Assembly (NCBI GenBank): GCA_039819115.1
Contig: JBCBST010000065.1
Coordinates: 1 to 17,209 of the forward strand
Direction: 5' to 3'
Origin: JBCBST01 sp039819115
Lineage (GTDB): Bacteria; Bacteroidota; Rhodothermia; Balneolales; Balneolaceae
Length of the DNA: 17,209 bases
The notes under the pieces are model-generated. The model was not told where the DNA came from. It ran no database searches and saw nothing but the letters and a program-made list of their open reading frames with translations. Positions within the stretch are counted from its first letter, which is position 1. The number at the start of each line of letters is the position of its first letter. This document shows positions 1-7,800 of the stretch, piece by piece. A program made the translations under genes and the position numbers.

Positions 1-1465
1 CACGAGGTACGATGGATACCTTCACCAACGGATCGGCATGCTCGAGGAACCAACCAACAATGGCATGACCAGCTTCGTGATAGGCCACAATTTTCTTCTC
101 ATTCGGAGAGATAATCTTGTTCTTTTTCTCCAACCCACCAATTACCCGATCAATGGCATCCTGGAAATCCTGGTTACTTACGGCCTTGCGGTTTTTTCTT
201 GCCGCAATCAGGGCAGCCTCGTTACATACGTTTGCAATTTCAGCACCAGCAAAACCCGGAGTCTGAGCAGCTAATTTCTTTGCATCCACTTCTTTTTTCA
301 GCTTGATCGGCTTGAGGTGAACACTAAAAATGGCCTCGCGACCAACAATGTCAGGTTTGTCGATGCTAATCTGACGATCAAAACGACCGGGGCGAAGTAA
401 TGCATTATCCAGTACATCGGGACGGTTCGTTGCCGCTAAAATGATAACACCAGAATCGGTTGCAAAACCATCCATCTCCACCAGCAACGAGTTCAGGGTA
501 TTCTCACGCTCATCGTTTCCACCCATGATCTGCCCTTTTCCTCTTGAGCGACCAATGGCATCTATCTCATCAATAAAAATAATACAGGGTGCTTTTTCTT
601 TAGCTTGTTTGAACAAATCGCGCACCCTCGCAGCACCGACCCCTACAAACATCTCAACAAAGTCAGAACCGGAAAGGGAGAAAAAGGGAACGCCTGCTTC
701 ACCGGCTACTGCTTTAGCTAATAAGGTTTTACCTGTTCCGGGAGGGCCTACGAGCAGCGCTCCTTTGGGAATCTTACCACCTAATTTAGTGAATTTGGCT
801 GGCTTCTTAAGAAAATCGACAATCTCTTTTACTTCTTCTTTAGCTTCTTCAAGTCCGGCTACATCTTTAAAGGTGATTTTTGTGTCTGTTTGCTGGTCAT
901 AAAGCGAAGCCTTGTTTTTTCCGATGTTCAGCACCTGTTGGCCCGGGTTCATTCTCCTGAAGATGAATAAATAAAACACCACAAGGAGAGCAATCGGTAT
1001 CAACCATATCACAACACCACTGAACCAGTCTTCCTCAATTTGTACGTCGTATATCACTTCATATTCATCCAATAAGGGCCTGATATCATCACCACGAAGC
1101 ATGATGGTGGTAAAGGTCTTAAATGACGTATTCTCAGTGGGAAAAGGAAGATTATTTTCTGACGGATCCGGAACCTCAACAATTCCCTCGTTAATCCCTT
1201 TTTGAGAATAAATCCCGGTTATTTTAATCCCATTCGTTATGCTGATTTCCTCAACATATCCCTTCTGCACATACTCTAAAAATTCACTGTATTTAATGCG
1301 GTTACCGGTAGCCGAATTGAAGAATACAATTTGAGCCAGGATTAAGACCAAAAGAACAGCAAATATAGCCCATGTTGGAAATTTGGGTCCATTGCCCTCT
1401 TTTTTGTTGTTCAAAGAAGAGGGTTTGATATTCTTTTTTGGAGATGGATTTGTTTCTTGTGCCAT
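1..1465 (-). CDS. ftsH: ATP-dependent zinc metalloprotease FtsH (C-terminus cut off by window edge)
   Basis: FtsH is a membrane-anchored AAA+ protease that extracts and degrades misassembled membrane proteins and some soluble regulators. The ATG at 1463-1465 opens a frame of 488 codons without a stop to the window edge; full family members have about 640-700 residues, so most of the protease domain is missing. Visible in order: a Lys-rich cytoplasmic N-terminus; TM1 (about residues 30-49); a periplasmic domain; TM2 (about 145-168); Walker A GPPGTGKT (about 240-247); Walker B IIFIDEID (about 293-301); second region of homology RPGRFDR with arginine fingers (about 358-364); and the zinc-binding HEAGH (about 463-467). 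All key residues present are canonical. The 95-base gap upstream to thiL shows no clear SD, promoter or strong terminator, so ftsH may share a transcript with thiL. Identification is very secure. Confidence 0.97.
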   Translation of the reverse strand, partial: MAQETNPSPKKNIKPSSLNNKKEGNGPKFPTWAIFAVLLVLILAQIVFFNSATGNRIKYSEFLEYVQKGYVEEISITNGIKITGIYSQKGINEGIVEVPDPSENNLPFPTENTSFKTFTTIMLRGDDIRPLLDEYEVIYDVQIEEDWFSGVVIWLIPIALLVVFYLFIFRRMNPGQQVLNIGKNKASLYDQQTDTKITFKDVAGLEEAKEEVKEIVDFLKKPAKFTKLGGKIPKGALLVGPPGTGKTLLAKAVAGEAGVPFFSLSGSDFVEMFVGVGAARVRDLFKQAKEKAPCIIFIDEIDAIGRSRGKGQIMGGNDERENTLNSLLVEMDGFATDSGVIILAATNRPDVLDNALLRPGRFDRQISIDKPDIVGREAIFSVHLKPIKLKKEVDAKKLAAQTPGFAGAEIANVCNEAALIAARKNRKAVSNQDFQDAIDRVIGGLEKKNKIISPNEKKIVAYHEAGHAIVGWFLEHADPLVKVSIVPR

Positions 1466-1560
1466 TAAAACAAGCTTAACACTGTTAGAATAATCGGGAA
1501 AACGATATCAGGTTTGAAATATTGAACTGGAATTCGGCAAAAAACGTGCCACGATCAGAA

Positions 1561-2592
1561 TTATGACAACTCATCAAAATCCACAATCTCGCCTTCGGCT
1601 GTTTGCATAGCCAAACCCTCTTCCTGAGGTACTAATCGACCCACAACGCTAAAATCCTGTAGCTTTCCTGCCAAACGTTCAACTTCAGATTCTGGCAGGG
1701 TAAACAGAAGTTCCAGGTCTTCGCCGCCAAAAAGCGCATACCGATCCACATCCTCTTCCATCTCATCTGCGACCTGTCGCGTTTCAATAGCAATAGGAAG
1801 TGCCGCCTGGTAAAGATAGGCCCCGGTATGGGAAGCCTCACAGATTGAAGTTACTTCCTGGAGCAGACCCTTTGTAATATCAATCATACTGGTGGGAACC
1901 ACCGAATGCTCCCTGAATGCCTCTATAATATCTTTCCTGGCTTGAGGTACCAGCTGTCGCTTAACCACAAATTCATAACCAGACAGGTCGGGCTGTGCTA
2001 ACTCTTGCTCGTTACTTTGTTCCCATACACTTTTTTCTCTCATCAGGATGCGTAATCCTGCCAAGGCTGCACCCAGATCTCCGGTCACACAGAGCGCATC
2101 GCCCTGATTTGCGGTTTTACGGTACACAATGTCAGGTTTTGAAACACTCCCGGTAACAGTTACACTTAGTACCAGGTGCTGATGGTTAGCCTTTAAATCA
2201 CCCCCTACCAGCTCAACCTCAAATTCCTTACCTGCAGAGAAAATCCCTTCATACAAATCGGTAATCATTTCTACAGAAACCCGATTCGGTAAAGCGAGGT
2301 TTACCAGTAGTGTTTCCGGAGTTCCATTCATCGCATAGATATCGCTAACAGCCGAAGACACAATCTTGTACCCCAGGTGTTGTAGCGGGGTGTACACCAG
2401 GTCAAAATCGACTCCTTCCACAAATATATCGGAGCTTATGAGTTGAAACGATTCATCGTTTTTTACCAAAACGGCCGCATCATCTCCAATCGATTGATGA
2501 ACGGATGCATGTTTAAAGGCATCGTATTGCTGGACTTTGGATAACAGCCCTTTGGCTCCCAGATTTTGAATGGTACTAAAGGAAGTAGACAT
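1561..2592 (-). CDS. thiL: Thiamine-monophosphate kinase ThiL
   Basis: ThiL phosphorylates thiamine monophosphate with ATP to give the cofactor thiamine diphosphate, the last step of bacterial thiamine synthesis; it is cytoplasmic and belongs to the PurM/SelD/HypE (AIR synthase) fold. The 343-residue length suits the family. Visible motifs: GDDAA (36-40), a GVDF stretch near 60-63, SDIYAMNG (83-90), the GGD metal-binding motif (130-132), CVTGDLGAA (168-176) and FGGEDLELLF (288-297). One oddity: the motif that usually reads D-I-S-D-G-L reads D-I-T-K-G-L (residues 238-243), replacing the second Asp by Lys. The rest looks intact, so I expect a functional kinase but cannot prove it. The ATG start fits, because the N-terminal residues already resemble the family. 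No SD is visible, and a terminator hairpin lies just upstream, so expression may depend on readthrough. Confidence 0.93.
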   Translation of the reverse strand: MSTSFSTIQNLGAKGLLSKVQQYDAFKHASVHQSIGDDAAVLVKNDESFQLISSDIFVEGVDFDLVYTPLQHLGYKIVSSAVSDIYAMNGTPETLLVNLALPNRVSVEMITDLYEGIFSAGKEFEVELVGGDLKANHQHLVLSVTVTGSVSKPDIVYRKTANQGDALCVTGDLGAALAGLRILMREKSVWEQSNEQELAQPDLSGYEFVVKRQLVPQARKDIIEAFREHSVVPTSMIDITKGLLQEVTSICEASHTGAYLYQAALPIAIETRQVADEMEEDVDRYALFGGEDLELLFTLPESEVERLAGKLQDFSVVGRLVPQEEGLAMQTAEGEIVDFDELS

Positions 2593-2605
2593 AATGGTAG
2601 TATAA

Positions 2606-2638
2606 ATAAAAAAGGCATCTATTATGCATAGACGCCTT
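2606..2638 (-). terminator. Rho-independent terminator after the exbB/exbD cluster
   Basis: On the minus strand AAGGCGTCTA pairs with TAGATGCCTT (plus-strand arms 2612-2621 and 2629-2638). This gives a 10-bp stem with one G-U wobble and a 7-base loop, followed by a T-rich run. Read from the plus strand, the same position would be an A-C mismatch and no U-tract follows, so it is directional. It lies 28 bases past the stop of the last exbD and should end that transcript. The thiL ATG begins about 19 bases after the stem base. Confidence 0.8.
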
Positions 2639-2666
2639 CTTGGAAAATGAACATGCGAGTTTCTGT

Positions 2667-3113
2667 CTAGTCTTCCCGTTTGGTGGAATAGTTAACCCGA
2701 AATGCACTGGCTTTTTTTAATTCCTCCTGTACATCGGTTAGAAGACCAAATTCAGAGTTTTCATCAACACGAAGAGATGCGATCATTTTAGGCTCCTCTA
2801 CGAGTTTGTCGTACATAAGATTTCGGATGGCACCAATATCGTCGACAATAGCGTCATCAATTTGCACCTTATCGTCGCCTAGTTGGTTGCCGGGGAGTCG
2901 CTCAGGTCCTATATACAGGTAAGAAACCAGACGCTTCTCCTCAATCTTTTCAATGTTCGTCGCTTTGGTAAGATCGATTTTCACCTTGAGGGTAACCTCA
3001 CGCAAAACCGTCGTTACCATAAAGAAGAACAACAACATGAATACCACATCGGGCATCGCAGAAGTAGGGACTTCCTGCTTAGTTCCGGCCTGCTTTTTCT
3101 TAAAGTTTGCCAT
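2667..3113 (-). CDS. ExbD/TolR-family biopolymer transport protein, second paralogue (148 aa)
   Basis: ExbD/TolR proteins form the rotor or plug of a proton channel with ExbB/TolQ and pass proton-motive-force energy across the periplasm. Visible: a short Lys-rich cytoplasmic N-terminus (residues 1-14); a single membrane segment (about 20-36) with the essential aspartate at D22 in the motif SAMPDVVFMLL; and a periplasmic domain to the end, rich in charged residues. The length (148) is ordinary. It is the last gene of the cluster and begins 5 bases after the stop of the other exbD, so translational coupling is likely; no clear SD is visible. Family assignment is firm. Whether it works with TonB, a Tol-like system or another partner cannot be told, because no TonB, TolB or Pal gene is in the window. 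Confidence 0.9.
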   Translation of the reverse strand: MANFKKKQAGTKQEVPTSAMPDVVFMLLFFFMVTTVLREVTLKVKIDLTKATNIEKIEEKRLVSYLYIGPERLPGNQLGDDKVQIDDAIVDDIGAIRNLMYDKLVEEPKMIASLRVDENSEFGLLTDVQEELKKASAFRVNYSTKRED

Positions 3114-3118
3114 GTGTA

Positions 3119-3664
3119 TTAGCCCTCATCCGGTTGTGCAATGGATATTTTCTTCGGATAAAGATCTTTGATGGCATCCTGACGGTCGCTTCCGTCCTGC
3201 AGGTTACCGTATGGCACACCATAATTTGCCATCGATGCATTATCACGTAATTGTTTATACACACCCATTACCTCATCCAACATGTCAATATATATACGGT
3301 AAGGGGTTTCCCGCTGAGTTTTGATAGATACAATAGCTGCCTGCGGCGAATCGGAAAGCTCCGGATCACGACCATTGTTATCGATAAACTCTACAAGCGT
3401 ACTTGCCACTTCTGTGATGGGTGTGGGTTTCTCATCCATCAAAATTAAACCCTGGGTATTCACCAGTATATTCATCAGATTTTTCTGCTTGATGGGTGGT
3501 GGTTCCACTTCCGGATCGAGTGGTGGTGGTAAAACCAGGCCAATACCCGTATCCACGTTGATGGTAGTGGTGACCAGAAAGAAGATGAGCAGCAGGAACG
3601 CGATGTCTGCCATCGAAGAACCATTAATCTGCGCGTCTTCTCTGCTTCTTTTCTTGAGCATCAT
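3119..3664 (-). CDS. ExbD/TolR-family biopolymer transport protein, first paralogue (181 aa)
   Basis: This second ExbD-type subunit lies upstream of its paralogue in the same cluster. It has a basic N-terminus (residues 3-8, KKRSRE-like), one transmembrane helix (about 18-35) carrying the conserved aspartate D20 in SSMADIAFLLL, then a proline-rich linker (about 45-57, LPPPLDPEVEPPP) and a periplasmic domain with a C-terminal extension past about residue 140 that the paralogue lacks. The frame opens with two consecutive ATGs (3662-3664 and 3659-3661); either may be used. The gap to the 89-residue membrane gene upstream is 12 bases. Two ExbD forms of different length beside one ExbB suggest a mixed ExbD pair in a single motor; this is inference from gene order. 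Confidence 0.9.
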   Translation of the reverse strand: MMLKKRSREDAQINGSSMADIAFLLLIFFLVTTTINVDTGIGLVLPPPLDPEVEPPPIKQKNLMNILVNTQGLILMDEKPTPITEVASTLVEFIDNNGRDPELSDSPQAAIVSIKTQRETPYRIYIDMLDEVMGVYKQLRDNASMANYGVPYGNLQDGSDRQDAIKDLYPKKISIAQPDEG

Positions 3665-3676
3665 ACTCAGCCTGTT

Positions 3677-3946
3677 TTAAAACTTAAATGTACCACGAAG
3701 ACCGGTAAATGCGATACCAATCACCATTACGCCCATCAGGGCAAGTGTGGTAATCACTCCGGCTTTAGCAAAATCGCCTAATACAGCGTATGCTATTCCA
3801 AAGATGACGAATGGAATCGCCATGATGATCATTTTTCGGAAATCCTGCTTTCCCTGTGTCATGCTACGGATGCCTGCGAAAATCATCCCTATAATACCAG
3901 ACAGTATCAGAAAAGCTGCAAGTCCTACACTAATTGGAACAACCAT
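3677..3946 (-). CDS. Small three-helix membrane protein within the ExbB/ExbD cluster (89 aa)
   Basis: I do not recognise this as a named family. The 89 residues are almost entirely hydrophobic, with three predicted membrane helices at about 6-26, 39-57 and 62-82, a basic cytoplasmic-type loop around residues 27-38 (SMTQGKQDFRK) and a short basic tail. There is no signal peptide cleavage site and no cysteine. It has a strong SD (AAGGAG, 6 bases before the ATG) and sits 27 bases after exbB and 12 bases before the first exbD, so it is almost certainly co-transcribed with the channel genes. Gene order suggests an accessory or assembly subunit of the ExbB/ExbD motor. That role is inference. It is clearly a real gene given the SD, the tight spacing and the regular helix pattern. 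Confidence 0.8.
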   Translation of the reverse strand: MVVPISVGLAAFLILSGIIGMIFAGIRSMTQGKQDFRKMIIMAIPFVIFGIAYAVLGDFAKAGVITTLALMGVMVIGIAFTGLRGTFKF

Positions 3947-3951
3947 AATAT

Positions 3952-3958
3952 TCTCCTT
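3952..3958 (-). promoter_or_regulatory. Shine-Dalgarno of the small membrane gene
   Basis: The minus strand reads AAGGAGA ending 5-6 bases before the ATG at 3944-3946. It is one of the best SD sequences in the window and fixes the start of the 89-residue protein. It shows that this genome uses SD-led initiation for some genes although others (rpsF, dsbD, nuoL) lack it. Confidence 0.75.
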
Positions 3959-3973
3959 TTATTGCCTTACAGA

Positions 3974-4699
3974 TTAGGCTTCTTCGTCAGAAGAAGGAGT
4001 TGGATCAACTAAGGGCTTTCCTTCTTTCAACAGAATGATAGAATCAATAAGCGTGATTGAGCTTTCTTCCATCTCTGCAATTAACCGGTCAATTTTAGAC
4101 ACACAGTAGTTATATCCGATCTGCAGAATGATACCCGCGATAAGACCACCAGCTGTTGTTAAAAGGGCTGTTTTAATACCACCAGCTACAATACTTGGAG
4201 AGATATCGGAAGCCGCCTGAATATCATCGAAGGCCTCGATCATACCAACTACCGTACCAAGGAATCCGAACAGAGGTGCAATGGCAATAAAGAGAGATAA
4301 CCACACCAACCCTCTTTCGAGGAAACTCATTTCAATAGAACCGTATGCTGCAATAGCTTTTTCAGCAGCATCTATCCCTTCATCAGAACGCATTAAACCA
4401 GCCTGGAATACCGATGCAACCGGACCACGAGTTTGTGAGCAAAGCTCCATCGCGGCATCAACACCACCATCCTGAAGAGCCTCCTGAACATTAACAATGA
4501 ATTTACGTGTGTTAATATCAGCGAGGTTTAGGGTAATAATACGCTCAAGGAAAATGGCCAACCCGAGGATCAACGTAATTAATACCGGCCACATCCAGCC
4601 CCCGTCGTTACCTTCGTTGAACTTTTGAACAATCACGTTAAAGAACCCATCATCCGAGGCAGGGGCTTGTAATAGAAACAGAGCGATCGACGATATCAT
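3974..4699 (-). CDS. exbB: ExbB/TolQ/MotA-family proton channel protein
   Basis: ExbB/TolQ proteins form a pentameric inner-membrane stator that conducts protons and drives ExbD/TolR. The 241-residue length matches the family. Visible: an N-terminal hydrophobic stretch (residues 2-11), TM1 (about 35-53), a cytoplasmic helical domain (about 60-128), TM2 (about 131-153) with the motif FGFLGTVVGMIEAF, and TM3 (about 178-200) with LLTTAGGLIAGI. The conserved channel threonines appear as T149 and T181/T182, close to E. coli ExbB T148 and T181. It is first in its cluster; a GGAG sequence lies 7 bases before the ATG and a candidate promoter about 50 bases upstream. Family membership is firm; the choice between ExbB and TolQ is not, since no TonB or Tol partner is visible. 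Confidence 0.93.
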   Translation of the reverse strand: MISSIALFLLQAPASDDGFFNVIVQKFNEGNDGGWMWPVLITLILGLAIFLERIITLNLADINTRKFIVNVQEALQDGGVDAAMELCSQTRGPVASVFQAGLMRSDEGIDAAEKAIAAYGSIEMSFLERGLVWLSLFIAIAPLFGFLGTVVGMIEAFDDIQAASDISPSIVAGGIKTALLTTAGGLIAGIILQIGYNYCVSKIDRLIAEMEESSITLIDSIILLKEGKPLVDPTPSSDEEA

Positions 4700-4748
4700 G
4701 TCTACTCCAATAATTATTTAGGTTAAATCTGTTTAATTGTGAGGCGAA

Positions 4749-4777
4749 AGGATAGTTCATTTTGCTATAAATGTCAA
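4749..4777 (-). promoter_or_regulatory. Candidate promoter for the exbB cluster
   Basis: The minus strand has TTGACA (4772-4777), a 17-base spacer, then TATCCT (4749-4754), followed by a short T-run. The upstream box is a perfect sigma-70-type element with standard spacing; TATCCTTT also loosely resembles the Bacteroidota TAnnTTTG box. Transcription would start near 4742, giving a leader of about 42 bases before the exbB ATG. It lies in the 161-base gap between the large outer-membrane gene and exbB, where a promoter is expected. Found by eye only. Confidence 0.45.
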
Positions 4778-4860
4778 AATAGGATGACTGTAAAAAGTTG
4801 CCTAAATCGAGCCAGATGCCGTTTATTTCCCATTATTTCCGCCCATGTGTTAACCCTGTT

Positions 4861-7800
4861 TTAAAATATTGCACTCACTACCATTTTTACTGTATGCAAT
4901 GCCGGCCGATCCTGTACCGTACGCCCGTCGTAATTAAATGTGAGACGAATTTTATTGCTCAATCGGTAGGAGCTGCTAACCGACCATAACCCGTTGGTTC
5001 CCTCCCCTTGTCCATCGGTAAGCTCAAATGCACCAAATGCTGATGAAGCTCCATCCAGGTTTGTGCTTCTCACTTCTAAACGGGCATTGGTCTGGAATTT
5101 TTTCCATAAAAAAGCCTGGTGATTCGTAGCCCATTTCAGGATCGTACCTGTTACGTCCTCAATGGGTACCCGATCGGTATTCCGGGTAATTGATAAAGAG
5201 GTTGATGCGCGCCATGAACGATTTACCGTCACAGAATATGCCGGTTCTACCGAAAACGACCGAATATTGAAGTTTCGGTTTTGCAGCTGATTACTATTAC
5301 TCTGACTTATAGCTGATGCTGTCCGAATGGATACATCAGACCGGCTGGTCAGATTGTATCGACTGGTGAGTTCCAGTTGCTGATTAAATGAACGTATGGT
5401 TTCAGAGCTTCGCTGGTTCAGTCCCCGGTTTTGATTGAACAGAAGAATGAGATCACCCTGACCCCAACCGTTCAATACATCCAGTTCCTTTTCCCAGAAT
5501 ATTCTTCCCTGGATGGTCTGGCTTCCCCGAAACGATTGTAATCTGAGAAAATACACCTCTTCAAGCCGGGTTGTGGTCGAATTCTCCTGGATGTTAATAT
5601 TAGACCGTATTCTTATCCCTCGTAGCACCGGTGAGGAGCTTAGCATGGAAAATAATTCAAAAGGAGCAATCTCATTCCGGAACCGGGCATTCAAATTGAT
5701 TACGGGTAACAGTTCATCGGATGGTAAGAACTGGCGGATAAACGTCCCCTCATTCGGGGTTAGTTCAGGGAAAAACTCGTCGAGTTGCTGCACTCCATCC
5801 TCATTAATATCGTCCCAGATATACTGCCCGATTTCGGGACTTACTTCAATGAACGTTTCCTGAAGGAGTGCCTGCCGTTGGGTGTTGGCTTCATAAAACA
5901 GTTGTCCCGACCACGCATCGGTTTTAGTCTGATAGTTCGTGATCGATTTCAAAAATAAACCTTGCTGATTGACGCCCTGGCCCGCTGCAACAAAAGCGTC
6001 CGTGAATTCTTTTGTCCTGATGCGTACTTCGCTCTGATTTTGAAGGCGGGACGAAGGCTGAAAAGTAACTGCATATCGCTGTTCGATGGCTGTCGCATGA
6101 TCCTGAAGCTTACCTTGTAGCACCCTATCCTCTGATCGATATACAACCGATGCATTTACATTTAGCGTTCTGAATTGGGTTTCGATTCCCGGCCCCAGTT
6201 CAAAAAACCGTTCTGAAACTCCCAGCAGAGAATCGGTATCACTATTTCTTTCTCTGCGGTCTTCCTGCCAAAAACTGAGATAAGGAGACCATGTACTTTG
6301 CTGAACCGTTACTGACTTTTTGACGGTTCCCAAATGCCTGAACCAGTTTCCGTTCTGAGTAAGCAATTCATCGTCCGTTTGCACCCAGTCCTGGTTATAC
6401 GTTATTTGTACGGCTTCCTCTGATGTGGTCGTCACCCCAACAGACTGTCTGAAACCCTCATAGCCATCTCGTTGTACCGATCCGATGGAAGATGTAATGG
6501 AAGCCCCTCTGGCTGTAGTCAGAGATAATTGCGATTCGTTAATCGCTTCTTCCCCGGTAAAGGGACGGTTGATATTCCAGACCCTGTCAAATTCTATATC
6601 CCGCGTGCGTTCAAAAAATTCAAACTGACTCCCCGAGAATCGTCTTCTGGCCGAAAAACCAACCTCTCCCAGCCTCGTTTTTAACTGATTTATCCGGATA
6701 CCACCAATGTACGCCAGATCGTTGTTGTTGCCATCATCCAGGGAGGAAAATCGATTTCGATCAAACTGACTGGCTGCAAGTTCTCCAAATACCTCTACGT
6801 TTTGGGTGAGGCGCGCATTTCCATTCAAGGCAATCATTTGTTGTTCTATAGGTGCCGGTAATTCTCTGAACGGTTCATATTCTCCCTGACCCGTTCCCAC
6901 CCATTCATAGAGGAGGCCATTTACTGCGCCACCAATACGGTTATAGCTTCCCTGTCCTTCCCCTACATTTGAGAAGCTCACGGTAAATACAGCGCGGGGG
7001 TCGCCTGGTAAATGACGAAATATCTGGATCGTTTGCCCTTGCTCAACGGTATCAAGCCGGGCATATAGTACCAGTTGATTTCGTTCATCTTCTGTTGCAA
7101 GCCGGGCACCGGAAACGATAGCTGATTCTATGTTATCTCCGGCATTCCGCAATACCTCGATATCCGACTCGGTTAACGTTTGCTGGGAGAGTAATTCATC
7201 GCCATCGGCCTGACGAATAAATGTAGCCCCCAGAGTTACGGCTCCATCAGCAAACTGCTCACCCGCCTGGGCAGTAATCAGGGTTCTGTTGAAATTCTGA
7301 TCGATGTATTCATACTCCACTACGATTCGGGTCTCATCCAGGATTAACACATTGCTTGTAAAGGTGATCTCTCCAAGACCGTAGTCAATCGTGTATTCAT
7401 TGTCTGCTCCTCGGGTAACTCTTTGCCCGTTTATGTACACCCGCTCGGTGGCCGCAACAACGAGGATAAACTCTTCACCCTGCCCACCGGTCAGACGGTA
7501 TGGCCCCTGAAATCCATCCTGCCCCTGAAAGTTCTGGATACGAAACAGCCCTCTGGCCACAGATATGGATCCTCCAAAATCCCCATAATCGGATTGGGTT
7601 CGGGCTGATGCCCCCTGCAACCTCCGGTTTAAGCGGGCAAACTCTGTGGTATTCAGGTTTACGTCCACATCCCCCATTTCTACCCGCGTTTTTGAGGATT
7701 GAAGACGTATATATACCTGGTCAAATTCCCTGATGTTTTGCGTGGTACCATCCGGTTGAATAGGAATACTGGCATCAGTTAAGGATGCCGATATCGTTAA

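Noticed and set aside
441..902. Open frame of 153 codons on the plus strand
   Set aside because: It lies wholly antisense to the conserved AAA+ domain of ftsH and its translation has low-complexity Ser/Pro composition with no recognisable motif.
1466..1560. Terminator or promoter between thiL and ftsH
   Set aside because: GGC...GCC and a T-run occur near 1535-1555, but the stem is only 3-4 bp, and the best promoter-like boxes match poorly.
2593..2666. Thiamine-pyrophosphate riboswitch before thiL
   Set aside because: The leader is only 74 bases and lacks the conserved CUGAGA core; the only structure is a simple terminator hairpin.
3321..3680. Open frame of 119 codons on the plus strand opposite an exbD
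   Set aside because: The exbD frame on the other strand holds the conserved aspartate motif and full family length; the plus-strand frame has no supporting SD or motif.
5773..5811. A true dockerin domain in the outer-membrane protein
   Set aside because: Only one calcium-loop motif is present; dockerins need a duplicated motif, so it is described only as EF-hand-like.
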